Of a stretch of 64,000 nucleotides of DNA, positions 1-11,258 are shown piece by piece. The notes under the pieces are model-generated. The model made no database searches and had not been told where the DNA came from. It saw only the letters and a list, made by a program, of their open reading frames with translations. Origin of the DNA: Spisula solida (Eukaryota; Mollusca; Bivalvia; Venerida; Mactridae); assembly GCA_947247005.1 (NCBI GenBank), contig OX365953.1:501001-565000 (forward strand). Reading direction: 5' to 3'. A program made the translations under genes and the position numbers. How positions within the stretch are numbered: the first letter of the stretch is position 1; every line of letters starts with the position of its first letter.

Positions 1-924
1 TGTACTATATGTTGAATATTACCTGGTGTACAGAAATCATGTACTATATGTTGAATATTACCTGGTGTACAGAAATCATGTACTATATGTTGAATATTAC
101 CTGGTGTACAGAAATCATGTACTATATGTTGAATATTACCTGGTGTACAGAAATCATGTACTATATGTTGAATATTACCTGGTGTACAGAAATCATGTAC
201 AATATGTTGAATAATACATGGTGTACAGAAATCATGTACAATATGTTGAATAATACATGGTGTACAGAAATCATGTACTATATGTTGAATATTACCTGGT
301 GTACAGAAATCATGTACTATATGTTGAATATTACCTGGTGTACAGAAATCATGTACTATATGTTGAATAATACCTGGTGTACAGAAATCATGTACTATAT
401 GTTGAATATTACCTGGTGTACAGAAATCATGTACTATATGTTGAATATTACCTGGTGTACAGAAATCATGTACTATATGTTGAATAATACCTGGTGTACA
501 GAAATCATGTACTATATGTTGAATATTACCTGGTGTACAGAAATCATGTACAAATATGTTCTATATGTTGAATATTACCTGGTGTACAGAAATCATGTAC
601 TATATGTTGAATATTACCTGGTGTACAGAAATCATGTACTATATGTTGAATATTACCTGGTGTACAGAAATCATGTACTGTATGTTGAATAATACCTGGT
701 GTACAGAAATCATGTACTATATGTTGAATATTACCTGGTGTACAGAAATCATGTACAAATATGTACTATATGTTGAATATTACCTGGTGTACAGAAATCA
801 TGTACTATATGTTGAATATTACCTGGTGTACAGAAATCATGTACAATATGTTGAATATTACCTGGTGTACAGAAATCATGTACTGTATGTTGAATATTAC
901 CTGGTGTACAGAAATTGTGTCCGA
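1..924. repeat. 39-bp minisatellite array
   Basis: About 23 head-to-tail copies of a 39-bp unit (core TGTTGAATATTACCTGGTGT followed by acagaaatcatgtactata). The array is cut by the left edge of the window. Copies are nearly identical; variants include AATAATAC for AATATTAC, and two copies with a short insertion near 550 and 757. Because 39 is a multiple of 3 and the unit has no stop in two frames, long repetitive ORFs run through it. I treat these as by-products of the period, not as genes. Confidence 0.95.
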
Positions 925-1010
925 AATACACGTGGTGACTACACGTATAGTAAGAGGTACAGTTCAATCCATAATCAACGTAGCTCCCGTCATCCTTATC
1001 TGAACAATCA

Positions 1011-1846
1011 CGTACCAGTCCGCATGGTGGCGCCACATGACTCTGACTAAAATATAACAATCACGTACAAGCTGCATGGTGGCGCCACATGACTGACTAC
1101 AATATAGCAATCACGTACAAGCCCGCATGGCGGCGCCACATGACTCTGACTAAAATATTACCGCAACGTACAAGCCCGCATGGTGGCGCCACATGACTCT
1201 GACTAAAATATTACCGCAACGTACCAGTCCGCATGGTGGCGCCACATGACTCTGACTAAAATATAACAATCACGTACAAGCTGCATGGTGGCGCCACATG
1301 ACTGACTACAATATAGCAATCACGTACAAGCCCGCATGGCGGCGCCACATGACTCTGACTAAAATATTACCGCAACGTACAAGCCCGCATGGTGGCGCCA
1401 CATGACTCTTACTAAAATATTACCACAACGTACAAGCCCGCATGGTGGCGCCACATGACTCTGACTAAAATATTACTGCAACGTACAAGCCCGCATGGCG
1501 GCGCCACATGACTGACTAAAATATTACCGCAACGTACAAGCCCGCATGGTGGCGCCACATGACTCTGACTAAAATATTACCGCAACGTACATGCCCGCAT
1601 GGTGGCGCCACATGACTCTGACTAAAATATTACCGCAACGTACATGCCCGCATGGTGGCGCCACATGACTCTGACTAAAATATTACCGCAACGTACAAGC
1701 CCCCATGGCGGCGCCACATGACTCTGGCTAAAATATTACCGCAACGTACATGCCCGCATGGCGGCGCCACATGACTCTGACTTAAATATAACAATCACGT
1801 ACAAGTCCGCATGGTGGCGCCTCATGACTCTGACTAAAATATTACA
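1011..1846. repeat. About 53-bp minisatellite with a palindromic core
   Basis: About 16 copies of a unit built on CGTACAAGCCCGCATGGTGG then cgccacatgactctgactaaaatattaccgcaa. Each unit carries the perfect 10-bp palindrome GTGGCGCCAC (or its GGCGGCGCC variant). The block starting at 1011 is repeated from about 1220, including the shortened 'gactgactacaatatagc' variant, so there is a higher-order repeat of about four units (about 210 bp). Confidence 0.93.
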
Positions 1847-1849
1847 AGA

Positions 1850-2060
1850 GTAAACGCATTAATAATGTTTATCATTTCACGTCAACTTACAGCAAAGTAT
1901 AAATTTAATTAAAGTGTACTTTCTGAATGCGCCTCTTCAGCCGACTGAATATGCATTTACCCATCATAGACCATTGAGTCTAAGTCGACTGTTATACTCA
2001 GCACTGATGGCTTTTGACCCTCTCATGTACACATGCATGCACGCGGGTCAAGTTGAGCTT
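1850..2060. other. Unassigned intergenic sequence
   Basis: AT-rich sequence between the minisatellites and the first SINE. No ORF, splice-consistent exon or repeat was recognised. Confidence 0.5.
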
Positions 2061-2064
2061 TGTG

Positions 2065-2172
2065 TATAATTCTTGCTCAGAGAAATTTAGCAGTGACAGA
2101 GACGGGGATCAACACCGGACCTCTCAATCACAAGCAGCGCGCCTAACCTCTAGATAGGCCATCGGTCCCCAT
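2065..2172 (-). mobile_element. tRNA-derived SINE, family 1
   Basis: On the minus strand the sequence reads as a tRNA-like head: an A-box-like GATGGCCTATCTAGAGGTTA, then a B-box-like GGTGTTGATCC about 45 bases later. The tail (plus-strand 'attcttgctcagagaaattTAGCAgtg') matches a second copy at 12070-12180, which shows this is a dispersed element and not a functional tRNA gene. Confidence 0.7.
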
Positions 2173-2770
2173 GTTGGAAATACAGGTACTTACATTACTC
2201 GTTAGCAAGTGCGATGTATATAGGTAATTAGTTTTCCTAGCGATGACGTCATCAGTCACCAAGGCGTTAATTGTCGCAAAAATAAAGCATTTTTATATCA
2301 CTGTTGTACAATCAAAGCTTTACGTTGTCAGCCAATGAAAACGCGTGTTACAAAAATAAACCAATAAACGTATCTTTTTTTCAAGATTGGGCGTTATGCC
2401 ACAGTACTGGCCGATAGGACCCCTGAGAGTATGTTCACTATTCTATGCCCTCATCCATGAAACGACAAACGAGTTATTTAACCACTGCGCTATCCATGCA
2501 GGTGACAGTTAATTATCACACGCATGTACTTACTAGTCACATTTTCTGGTGGCATTGTTATAGACCATATTATCAGAACATTCTACCACAGTCAACTTAT
2601 GGTTCTCGCAGACATCAAACACCTTACATCCTATCTCATAGTGTCCATCTGGTAGAGTATCGCAAGCCGTCTGTCCGTACACTACAAAATACAGTGTCTA
2701 ATTAAGGTAATTCGTCAGGTAAGATAGTGACTTGACATGCTCGTATCAGTATACACGTAAAAATACAATG
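2173..2770. other. Unassigned intergenic sequence
   Basis: No supported gene. An 86-codon open frame at 2445-2705 has no recognisable similarity, no splice context and ordinary AT-rich composition. A CRE-like palindrome TGACGTCA lies near 2245, without an adjacent promoter. Confidence 0.45.
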
Positions 2771-2774
2771 TCAT

Positions 2775-2965
2775 GTCATAGACTAGTGGTTGAGTGCGGG
2801 AGGTCTCGGGCTCGATCCCCAGCCACATCTTACCAAAGACGAAATTTAAAAGCACCAGTAATTTCCTTGCTAGACGCTCAGCAAAAAGAGAAACTTGCTT
2901 CTCTTCTCTCATACCCTTGTCGCGATTGATAACATCAGGAATGAGGTGTCGAGAGTGTGATTAAT
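2775..2965 (+). mobile_element. tRNA-derived SINE, family 2
   Basis: The tRNA-like head has an A-box-like TAGACTAGTGGTTGAGTGC and a B-box-like GGGCTCGATCCCC. The body, CTTGCTAGACGCTCAGCA then gcttctcttctc.catacccttg..gcgattgata.catcaggaat, is shared closely with the copy at 8558-8790 and partially with copies near 13430 and 47345. Confidence 0.8.
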
Positions 2966-4230
2966 ACGTATAAGTTTTAATACAATTATTTCACACTCAA
3001 CATAAAGTAAATTAATATAAACTAAAAATGCGATAACATAGATATACACAATGTACTAGTAAAATATAATAATGTGTGGAAAAATAAGGTTCCAAGCAAA
3101 TTTCAACCATAATATTTTATTTTAAATGTCGTTCAAACAATTTGGTGGTTTTGTCGTTCATATGTATAGTTATTAATCACTCAGGCCTACGGTTTTCGTG
3201 ATTAATTCCTACGCATATAAACTCTAAACCTTGATCTATTCACCGGTATATCACGCAAAACTGCGATCCATTTCCTAAGTATATCATATATTGACCAATG
3301 GTCTCCCTTTTAACGAGCATAGAAAACATGTATTATGGAATAGCTAACGGCTTTTCTCAGTCCAACAAAAACAAAATATATAGTTTGGCCCAAATATTCG
3401 ATTTGTTAAAAAAGTCTTACCAAAGAAACAGATGGATCTTTGGGGTTCTTAAACAAGTATAGGACGATGAATTGTTAGGATAAAACAGGAACATCAGGAA
3501 GAATTAAACAATAAACCGGATGTTAGAGAAAAGTATCTCACACAAGTATAAGGGTTTGGCATTACATCATTTTTCTTAACCTTCGTCAACAATCCTTAAT
3601 GTCGTAGCTCCAAATCGGAACAAATTATATAATTATATTTTCGTCTTTTCGGAATCTGTAGGATTCTGTGTGCAATATTTGGTTAGTACTCAAATTCCAG
3701 TATTTAGACATACTCGCACACGAAGCTGGTGCGTACAACAGAAAATGCATTGAATCTGTAAGTGTGTAGTAACCATTGTTTTTAAAGATAAAACAAATGT
3801 TAAATGAATATAGAAATGTGTGAATATTTCTTACCCGTAAAGACATGAAGTGAAAATATCACAATAACTATTCCCAACATGATTGCGTATTACGTGTAGT
3901 TCGACCACGAAGTTGACAATGAGAACTCTAGTGATAGAAGTGGGACATCAGTGAAGATTACAGGACTTCGGTGTCGCGTGCTCCTCATAGGGTTCATGGT
4001 AATTTGATAAGATTTGGAGAAAAACTGTACATGTATGTATTAGTGAGTCACCAGTGGCATTTGGTTGAAGCGATGACGTAGTTATACAAACTCATCTATT
4101 TTTGTTTATATGCTTTTATTTATCCTCGCCGTAGGGCGACTCATATGGGCGAGACACACAGAGGAGGTTAGTCATTTTAGTTTTTAGGGGATAGTACATG
4201 ATACAGAAGATGCCCCTGTTCCAGAAGTAT
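2966..4230. other. Unassigned intergenic sequence
   Basis: About 1.3 kb of AT-rich DNA. A 73-codon minus-strand frame at 3625-3846 is not recognisable as a protein and has no promoter or splice support. I see no clear repeats. Confidence 0.45.
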
Positions 4231-4236
4231 ACCAAG

Positions 4237-4488
4237 CCCCGATCTCCCAAAGCATCTCAAATGGAAATCACATCTTTTTTGAGAGTTTGCTCAAATCAGA
4301 GTCTGGATTTAAGGCAAATCTGAAGTTTGAGCTCTTGAAATTTTACTATAATAGCTCAGAATAATGTTTTCTGTTTTGTGATGCCAATTTTGAGTCCAGT
4401 CTCTCATAGCATTTAAGTAAAAGACACATGGTAAAAATTGAGAGGAGATTTAGCTCAGATTGAGATGTTTCGGGAGATCGGGGCATAT
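4237..4488. mobile_element. MITE with 24-bp terminal inverted repeats (GCCCCGATCTCCC family)
   Basis: The left end GCCCCGATCTCCCAAAGCAT is the reverse complement, with two mismatches, of the right end, which closes with TTTCGGGAGATCGGGGC. There is no coding capacity. Degenerate copies with the same ends lie at 24650-24871 and 34472-34692, so this is a dispersed non-autonomous DNA element. Confidence 0.85.
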
Positions 4489-4966
4489 AGGTCTTTTACT
4501 CAAGTTTGTATATAAACCCGACATCGCCATATATATACAGACTGTAGATTTATCAGATATAATTTGGACTACATGTACATTGAATTCAATGCATTTCGCT
4601 GAATTCGTCAATCGATGGTTATTTATTTGATTTTTGTCTTAATTTAGTTATTTGTTCTAAATCTGATAACTTCATAGTCGTATTTTCAGTGGCTTTTTCG
4701 GGTAATCGCAGATTCATGAGATTGCCGGCAACATAATGTTAATTGTTTACATTGACAACGCTTATTTGACAAGTGCGCGGCACGTAGGGGAAGTGACGTT
4801 TCTAGACGGCGTCTCAAATTTTACCGACTTACGACAAAAGTTTGTCTTAGTTGCGACACTCGAGTTACGACAACGTTGATAAACGGTTTTGTCGCATCTT
4901 ATTGTGTTGTCGTAAGTTGCAGAGTTAAGATAAGACATGTCGTAGCTAGGACATCTTGATAAAACG

Positions 4967-4986
4967 CCCCCCCCCCCCCCCCCCCC
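4967..4986. repeat. Poly-C tract of 20 bases
   Basis: An uninterrupted run of 20 C. It directly abuts AT-rich sequence ending 'cttgataaaacg' that resembles the terminus of a degenerate MITE. Such runs are prone to length error in sequencing. Confidence 0.9.
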
Positions 4987-5223
4987 TCTGATGTAAAGCA
5001 TCGTACGCGGGACCTCGGTTTTTATAGTCTCAGTTAGTGAAGTATGTGTTTGGTGAGACAAACTGAAAAGCATTTCAGTTTTTTATCCGGCTGGAAGCGG
5101 GATCAAACCAACAACCTTCAGATCAGCAGCCAGTATCTCTTACCACTGGAACAATTGTCCACCTCTTTTCCGTCGCGGTTTTTTAATACTAATACTAATA
5201 CCGCAATGACGTAGGCCTAACTA

Positions 5224-5421
5224 TAGTCCAGTCAGGGTAAGAATAGAGTGACGCAGCGGTCGAGTGTAAAACCAATTATAAAGGCTTATCCAGGCAGCTA
5301 TAATTTCAATGATAAACTAACATACTATATTCGCTCTACCTATTCAGACAATAGTTGTAATATATTGTGGACACATCAACGACTACGTCACGCTCACAAT
5401 ATCCTTACTGGACTGTAGTAA
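5224..5421. mobile_element. MITE with AGTCCAGT ends, copy 1
   Basis: Begins TAGTCCAGTCAGGGTAAGAA and ends 'caatatccttactggactgtag', an imperfect inverted repeat of the start. The internal sequence ('taatttcaatgataaactaacatactatattcgctctacct') recurs almost unchanged at 7113-7323. It has no coding capacity. Confidence 0.8.
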
Positions 5422-5960
5422 TAGTCTGTGACAGAACCAGGATGGTATGGGAAGAAGAAGCATAAACCCGTGACAACTGTACCAGATCATAACCCGTGAC
5501 GGTGTTGATCAAAACCCGTGAAAACCGATGCTAATTGTGGTCGTCATGGGTTATACATGTAGTAGATCTGTTTGCATGTTATATGTTTTCTTTTCAACAT
5601 TTATTTGGCGAGCGCAACTAACGACAACTGTGCTGTGTTTATCGGGGCATTGACTACATACTAATTAAGGGTGAAACGGTATATCACGGTACACAACGAA
5701 CCGCGATATATTGTATTGGTCTCCTGACGGTTTTACGGTATGACGCTACCCAATTTTGATACAGTTTGGTAGGCTACGGGATTTGGAAACATTGTAAGAA
5801 CCAATGATACAAGGTTGATACTTAGGTATCGCACATTTGTTTACGTGCGTAGTACATTTAAAATTAAAAGACGAATTTAAGATTAGATCCTATATGATAA
5901 ATTTACAATTGCAATTTATTGCGTTCCGGAACTATTCATCATGGAAAATTGCGCCATTTG
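5422..5960. other. Upstream region of gene A
   Basis: Contains a local run of degenerate 'aacccgtgacaac' repeats (about 5463-5530) and otherwise unassigned AT-rich DNA. No ORF. Confidence 0.4.
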
Positions 5961-5972
5961 ACGTTACGTCAA

Positions 5973-5980
5973 TGACGTCA
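5973..5980. promoter_or_regulatory. CRE-like site upstream of gene A
   Basis: Perfect palindrome TGACGTCA 54 bases before the gene A start codon, in the context 'acgttacgtcaatgacgtcattttt'. The octamer is the classical CREB/ATF site. Its use here is inferred from position only; no TATA box is obvious. Confidence 0.45.
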
Positions 5981-6033
5981 TTTTTAAAGCAACAACGTTG
6001 AAGTGGAGAGTGACGCTATAAACATCACTCGCG

Positions 6034-9000
6034 ATGACATCTCCTCCGACCAAACTAAGTACTCACGAAAATATTATTGAAGTGGTGAAGAAATATGTGT
6101 GTATAGCATTTGGACTTACTCTACTCGGTATTGGGCTTCTGCTGTTTGGTGTTGCAGGCTTAGCTAACTATGACAAAGGCTTGACTGGACCTCCATATTT
6201 CATAAGCGGAATCGTAGTTGGATGCTTGGTAAGTTTTATGTGTTAAAACGTTACTTTTATAATAATCATGTACATAACTATACTTTATTTAACACGTTGC
6301 ATGTATTTACAATGTTCAATGTAGATCTAAATTTATAATATTAGCAAGAAATCTACTGAAAAGTGGTTTCATTATTAACTTCGGTAAACTTTATACTGTA
6401 AACTTATTAATTATCGTGGGGGTTAAATTTTCGTTGATTTCGACCACGAAATCTAATCCCCACGATTAAATGATTTAACAAATATGAAACAAAGGTTTCC
6501 CCTTCCATGTTTTGTAATCTACGAATGTACTACCTCACGAGAATGCTTTTTTATCAAATCCACGAATGTTAATACGCACGAAAATATGTGATTTTACAGT
6601 ATGGCATTACACTTATAGACAGATATATTAGTTAGAATAGTATAGACTCATTATTGTAATGATTATGTAAACTTCAAAGAGGAGAATTGTGCCCAGTGTA
6701 TGGCTCGAGCCTCGACCCCATACAAGGACATAAACACTAATACGGAGTTTCCTGCCCTTCCCGAGAGGCTCTCTAAGCCAACACTGCTAGAAAAGATAGG
6801 TCTGTGTATGCTGCCAGTGCCTGATTTGTACTTTTATCTCCAACATGTACTCCTGTAATCTAAATCTAACTTACCACTCTACCATTCCACATTGTTGTTA
6901 CATTTCCTGGATAGGTTCGACGCGGTTTGGATTAGAACCCGGATCACCTGGTTACAAATCTAGCACCCTAACCACTGGGCCCTGACCGCGGTTTTACTTT
7001 AAACAAATAACACAAATAAAAGTAGCATTGTTTATGTTAACTGACATTTAATCACGCATATTAAATTATTAATACACGTGCACACTGTAATAGATCTAAT
7101 TGGATGATACAATCCAGTCCAGTCAGGGTAAGAATACAACGACGCAGTGGTCAAGTCCACTATTACGGTGTAAGACCAATTATAAACCTGCTTATTCAAA
7201 CAGCTATAATTTCAATGATAACTAACATACTATATTCGCTCTACCTGTTCAGACAATGGTTGTAATACTCTGTGTACACATAAACTGTATCGTCACTCTC
7301 ACAATATCCTAACCGGACTGTACAGTGTATAATTGTCAGTATTTTCTCATATTGCAGGAAATGTTGTCGGCGCTACTATGTATACGTATTTTACAGACAG
7401 CCAGACAGATGTCACATGATGAACTAGAGAAAGGATGTCTTACACCATACGTACGTGTTTGTTTATTATCAGGGAGGTTACGATATGGACGTGTACGAGT
7501 ACCTTTACGTGTAGCTTACCGGGCATGTATACGTATAGTCCGCAGATGATAACATTATTTGTTTACAAATAAAAATAAAAATCAAATGCATTTTCGATGT
7601 TCATTTTTTTTCAATCTTGTGCTTAAACACTTTTAATTATATACTCTTTAAATCTACTCTGATAACTGGCGGTCAGTCGACCGTGCAGTGTTTATAATTT
7701 GCTTTGTTTGTTTATTCATAAGGCTTGAGTTATCCCCGGCGAACTATAGCATTATTAATTTCCTTTCGAAACAACGCTTGTGCGAGTAAAATCTAGTGAC
7801 ACTTGAACCACGATTTCTCTATGAGTCGATTAAATATTTGTATGAACTCAATGAACCCATAGGTAAATCTCGAGTTTCTGGTGCATACACATACCTGTGT
7901 GAAATACAAAAACATAAGTCTTCTGCAGCACGTCTTTAACTTGTAGAAACTACAAACGCCTTGATGACGAATTACTCAGAAATGTTATTCACGTAGTCGC
8001 ACACGTTACACGTTTCGTTTCGCAACCTCTACTATCAATCAATTGTTGTTAATACTAAAAACAATAACTATACGTATGAGAAATACTACCCCCACATGAG
8101 GATGTTTTATCCCTTAGTCTGTAACACACGTAGTCATGTTTTCAAACAAACTTCTGCGTAGAAAATAATAAATTATTTTCCAATTATATAATTATTCAAA
8201 CTCTTAATGTAGGTCTATGTTGTAAACGCATTTTCGGTTTATTTTTCGCATACCCTCAATACTGGCATGTATAAATTATACCCGATGTTGCTGCAAAAAA
8301 AGAAGTGACGTATATAGCGTTTGTTTAGACAACAAAATCTCGCGCCCTTGAAACGTCATTAAAATATTGAAATAAAAACTCATACATTGATGAAATCGCA
8401 CTATGTTAGCGTTTACGCATGTTTTAATGTTCGTATAATACCATCTGCAGAGTCCCTCGGAAGCGTTGGTGCCCTCTCCCTGACGGCGACCTTAAAGGCA
8501 ATGGAACCTTCCCACGGATCTCTGCATTTGTTATAACTTAACCATTCCGGAGTTGTAGTGCCTCCTCGGCAGACAAGTCACGGTAGAGCGTCCAATTCGA
8601 GTGTGAAAAGTCCCTGGTTCGATCCGAGGCCGCGTCATGCCAAATACGAAATAAAAAATGGTATCAGAAAGTATCTTGCTAGACGCTCAGCATAAAATGG
8701 AAACTAGCTTCTCTTCTCGCATACCCTCTTGGCGATGGATAGCATCAGGAATAAGGTGCCGAGAGTGATTAATATAAGTTGGAAAAACTTGCTTCACGTT
8801 CGACCTTAAACAAATTAGTATGAACTAAGTGTTTCTGTGAACACCATGAACTTCTAGGATGCATAAATATTTCTGATTACTTATATTACAGATCAGCAGT
8901 CAGATCAAGTTATCTACATGCTCGGTAATTGTGAGCATGCTTGGTATACTCCTGGGACTGGTCGGTGGATATTCTAGGGTGTTAAGTCGTAACCAGGCGG

Positions 9001-9443
9001 AGGGCGTGAACAAGTTTCTAGCGGCGGTTATCGTGCTTGGCTGTGTGCTTGCGTTCTGTTTCGAGATGTACGCTCTGTATGTAGCGAATAGCTTCGACCA
9101 ATATTTCCGACCGGAGACCCCTCTTTCAAGCAGACTACATTATCGACCAGGTCAAGGGAACGGCTACTTGCAGAAGAATCTCAACACGTACATTGAGAAT
9201 GTAAACGGATCTTTACAGCAACAACAACAACAGCCAAACTCTGTCTTGTTACAAGAAGAAGTAACGTATGAAAGTCTACTAGATCTGCCAACAAAACAAC
9301 AACAACAACAAATACCACTAGAACAGGAAATTGTTGAACTTTCTGTACCGGAAACCAATACAGGTGGCGCCACAGAAGATGTTAACGTACCGCTACTTCC
9401 GGTCAACAAAAACAACGCGGTTACCAGTAACAGCAAGGCGTGA
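6034..9443 (+). CDS. Gene A: four-pass membrane protein of unknown function, three exons
   Basis: Exons at 6034-6228, 7358-7450 and 8892-9443, joined by donors gtaagt and gtacgt and acceptors attgcag and attacag, all in phase 0, giving 279 residues. Exon 1 opens with ATG in MTSPPTKLSTHENIIEVV. Hydrophobic segments lie at about residues 21-43, 54-77 (spanning the exon 1/2 junction), 106-123 and 137-160, so both ends are probably cytoplasmic. The approximately 115-residue tail is hydrophilic, with two short poly-Gln runs (six and five) and an acidic patch. The layout recalls MS4A/tetraspan-like families, but I see no diagnostic motif and leave it unnamed. Intron 1 holds a SINE and a MITE; intron 2 holds a SINE. 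A possible AATAAA lies at 9534-9539. A further splice-consistent exon at 10495-10626 may belong to this gene. Confidence 0.72.
6396..6605. repeat. MITE-like repeat with TACTGTAAA ends in intron 1
   Basis: Starts 'tatactgtaaacttattaattatcgtggggg' and ends 'gattttacagtatg'. The tactgtaaa/tttacagta ends are inverted, and the inside has mirrored 'cgtgggggttaaatttcg' and 'cgaaatctaatccccacg' segments. No coding capacity. Confidence 0.6.
6680..6990 (-). mobile_element. tRNA-derived SINE, family 3
   Basis: On the minus strand an A-box-like GCCCAGTGGTTAGGGTGC is followed by a B-box-like GGGTTCTAATCC. The remaining approximately 220 bases, to 'ggcacaattctcctc', are taken as the SINE body. It lies in intron 1 of gene A, antisense to it. 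The tRNA-like head is shown directly; the 5' boundary of the body is inferred. Confidence 0.6.
7113..7323. mobile_element. MITE with AGTCCAGT ends, copy 2
   Basis: Near-duplicate of the element at 5224-5421, with the same ends and central block. It ends only about 35 bases before the acceptor of gene A exon 2, so its right end lies within the branch-point/polypyrimidine neighbourhood. Confidence 0.8.
7551..8555. other. Intron 2 of gene A, unassigned
   Basis: About 1 kb of AT-rich intronic DNA in which I recognise no gene or repeat. Confidence 0.4.
8558..8790 (+). mobile_element. tRNA-derived SINE, family 2
   Basis: The head has a B-box-like CTGGTTCGATCCGAGGC. The body CTTGCTAGACGCTCAGCAT, then 'gcttctcttctcgcataccctc' and 'gcatcaggaataaggtgccgagagtgattaat', matches the copy at 2775-2965. 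Confidence 0.8.
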
Positions 9444-9610
9444 GCTGACTAATAACATCAAGGCGTAAGCTGAATATCCGTGTAATGATTGTTTATCATA
9501 AAATGACATTTGTTCCTTGGCGAATGTTGTTGAAATAAATTTGCATCATTAGTACGAAGTATTGATGTTTTCTCACCAATCAAAATACCAAAAACATTAT
9601 AAATAACTTA

Positions 9611-9677
9611 ACACTTTATTTTGTTGTAAGTAAGTAAATAAATAAAGTCGTTACTTACTTACAACAAAATAAAGTGT
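9611..9677. repeat. Perfect 27-bp hairpin
   Basis: Arms 9611-9637 and 9651-9677 are exact reverse complements (ACACTTTATTTTGTTGTAAG onward) around a 13-base loop. It lies about 170 bases beyond the gene A stop, after its likely polyadenylation site. Confidence 0.9.
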
Positions 9678-10095
9678 ACTATATGTGTATTTCTAGGTTA
9701 TGCATGTTTATGTACTTTAACCATAGAGTTTATACAGTTAATCCCCCCGTTTAGCTACCCAAGTTGGAAATTTACCTATACATAGTAAACCTCTATTCAT
9801 GCAGACACGTATATGTATTTATTATTTGCTTTCAATGGATTATGGAGATTTTTCAGTGAAATAAACAGTGAAAATAACAGTGAAATTACCACTTTGTTAT
9901 TTTCACTGTTTTAGAAGCTGGTTCCAGTATCATGCAGAAAAAGAAACGTAACGTCAACGGCGCCGGGCTTTAAAATATGCGTTACGTCATCATGACGTCA
10001 TAATTATCACGTCGTGACGTTCTAATTTCGACGTGATTTTTCTAATTAAGCCAATTACGGCACATATTTAAGAGGAATTGAGGCATATAATAAAC

Positions 10096-10256
10096 AGAAA
10101 ATTTGTTGATTTTTGGTTTAAGATCAATTTTATTTCACTCGTGATCACAGAAAATTACATTTTCACTCGTGGCTACGCCACTCGTGAAAATATTTAGTTT
10201 CTGTGATTACTCGGTGAAATAAAATTCGATCTTACACCAAAATCAACAAATATCCT
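10096..10256. mobile_element. Foldback element with GTGGCTACGCCAC centre
   Basis: The left arm 'atttgttgatttttggtttaagatcaattttatttcactcgtg' and right arm pair across almost the whole element, around the palindromic centre GTGGCTACGCCAC near 10171-10183. No coding capacity. Confidence 0.85.
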
Positions 10257-10494
10257 CTATTTCTCTTATAAATTCAAAAGAAACAAAGTAAAGTTGTTTA
10301 TGTATACACACTGTATTTTTACTTCATATAGTGTATTTTATTTAATTTGATAAATAGTGTTGTGTACACATGCATAACTATGTATCGTATATGTCCCGTT
10401 GTCACACAGGCTTACACTTTTGGAGGGGAATGTTTAAGGCTCCCGGACGGGGCCTGTCGTTCGTAAACTGTCGTTAATTAATGATTTCTTTCAG

Positions 10495-10626
10495 CTAGTA
10501 GTACTGGCGTGGTACCAGGTGGTCCTTCAGAAAGGGGTGACTCTAAACAAATACATATTTCACCCAACCAATGTGAACCGTGAGAGTACAGTACACATTT
10601 ACTCTGCATACGAAGAAGGTCTCTAG
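10495..10626 (+). CDS. Candidate terminal exon, possibly an alternative 3' exon of gene A
   Basis: A strong acceptor (ttaatgatttctttcag, ending 10494) is followed by 43 open codons and TAG: LVVLAWYQVVLQKGVTLNKY, then a polar tail ending SAYEEGL. It opens in phase 0, the phase used by both gene A introns. If joined to gene A exon 1, the first residues extend the hydrophobic segment that ends exon 1 (GIVVGCL) into a continuous membrane span, giving a 108-residue two-pass isoform. Otherwise it could be the end of a gene whose other exons I did not recognise. Confidence 0.45.
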   Translation, partial: LVVLAWYQVVLQKGVTLNKYIFHPTNVNRESTVHIYSAYEEGL

Positions 10627-10629
10627 CTA

Positions 10630-11255
10630 CTATATTTGCGCGTCAAAATGACTAAAATAACGCATTTGTATCATGGCCAAGACACACACTTTCACAAAAT
10701 TGCTGCGTAAATACGTATTGAATGGCAAGAAAGGTGAAACAAATGAGAAAAACTACGTGTAACATTGTTAAGTTGTGTGTCGTTGAATCACAAAGTAATT
10801 AACACCATGTATGTAGGTAACATAATTTAAGATTCCATATGTTTACAAGCAAGATAACATGTTTAACGACAACACTAGGCCGTACAGTGACGAAACACAC
10901 GCATGTTAACATATCATAACTTGTGTAGTTTGAGCTTAAAGGAGAAGTTTTAGACACGTTTATGACTTTGATGTATATTTACAAGATTGCATGTATCATA
11001 CTCGCTTGTACTTGTATTTGAAAATGTGTCATTGGCTCTTGTTGATAATGAGACTGAAAGAGGGTCGGTCAACCAGTTGATGCAATCATGATAAGTCATT
11101 AAAGTTAAAAAATGTTAAGTTACCTATTTTCGAGGACTGCTTGAAATCAGCGATGCAGCCGTTCAGCCACCCTTTGACATTTTACCTTCCCCTGGTCATT
11201 GGGCTTCCGAAGAAACCTGCGTTCGAGTCTCCGTGGAGACTATTCCTCTCTTGTT
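10630..11255. other. Unassigned intergenic sequence
   Basis: AT-rich DNA without a recognisable gene, RNA or repeat. Confidence 0.4.
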
Positions 11256-11258
11256 TGA

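Noticed and set aside
9..1060. Repetitive open frames across the 39-bp array
   Set aside because: The unit is 13 codons long without stops, so open frames arise automatically. There is no promoter, splice or signal-peptide context.
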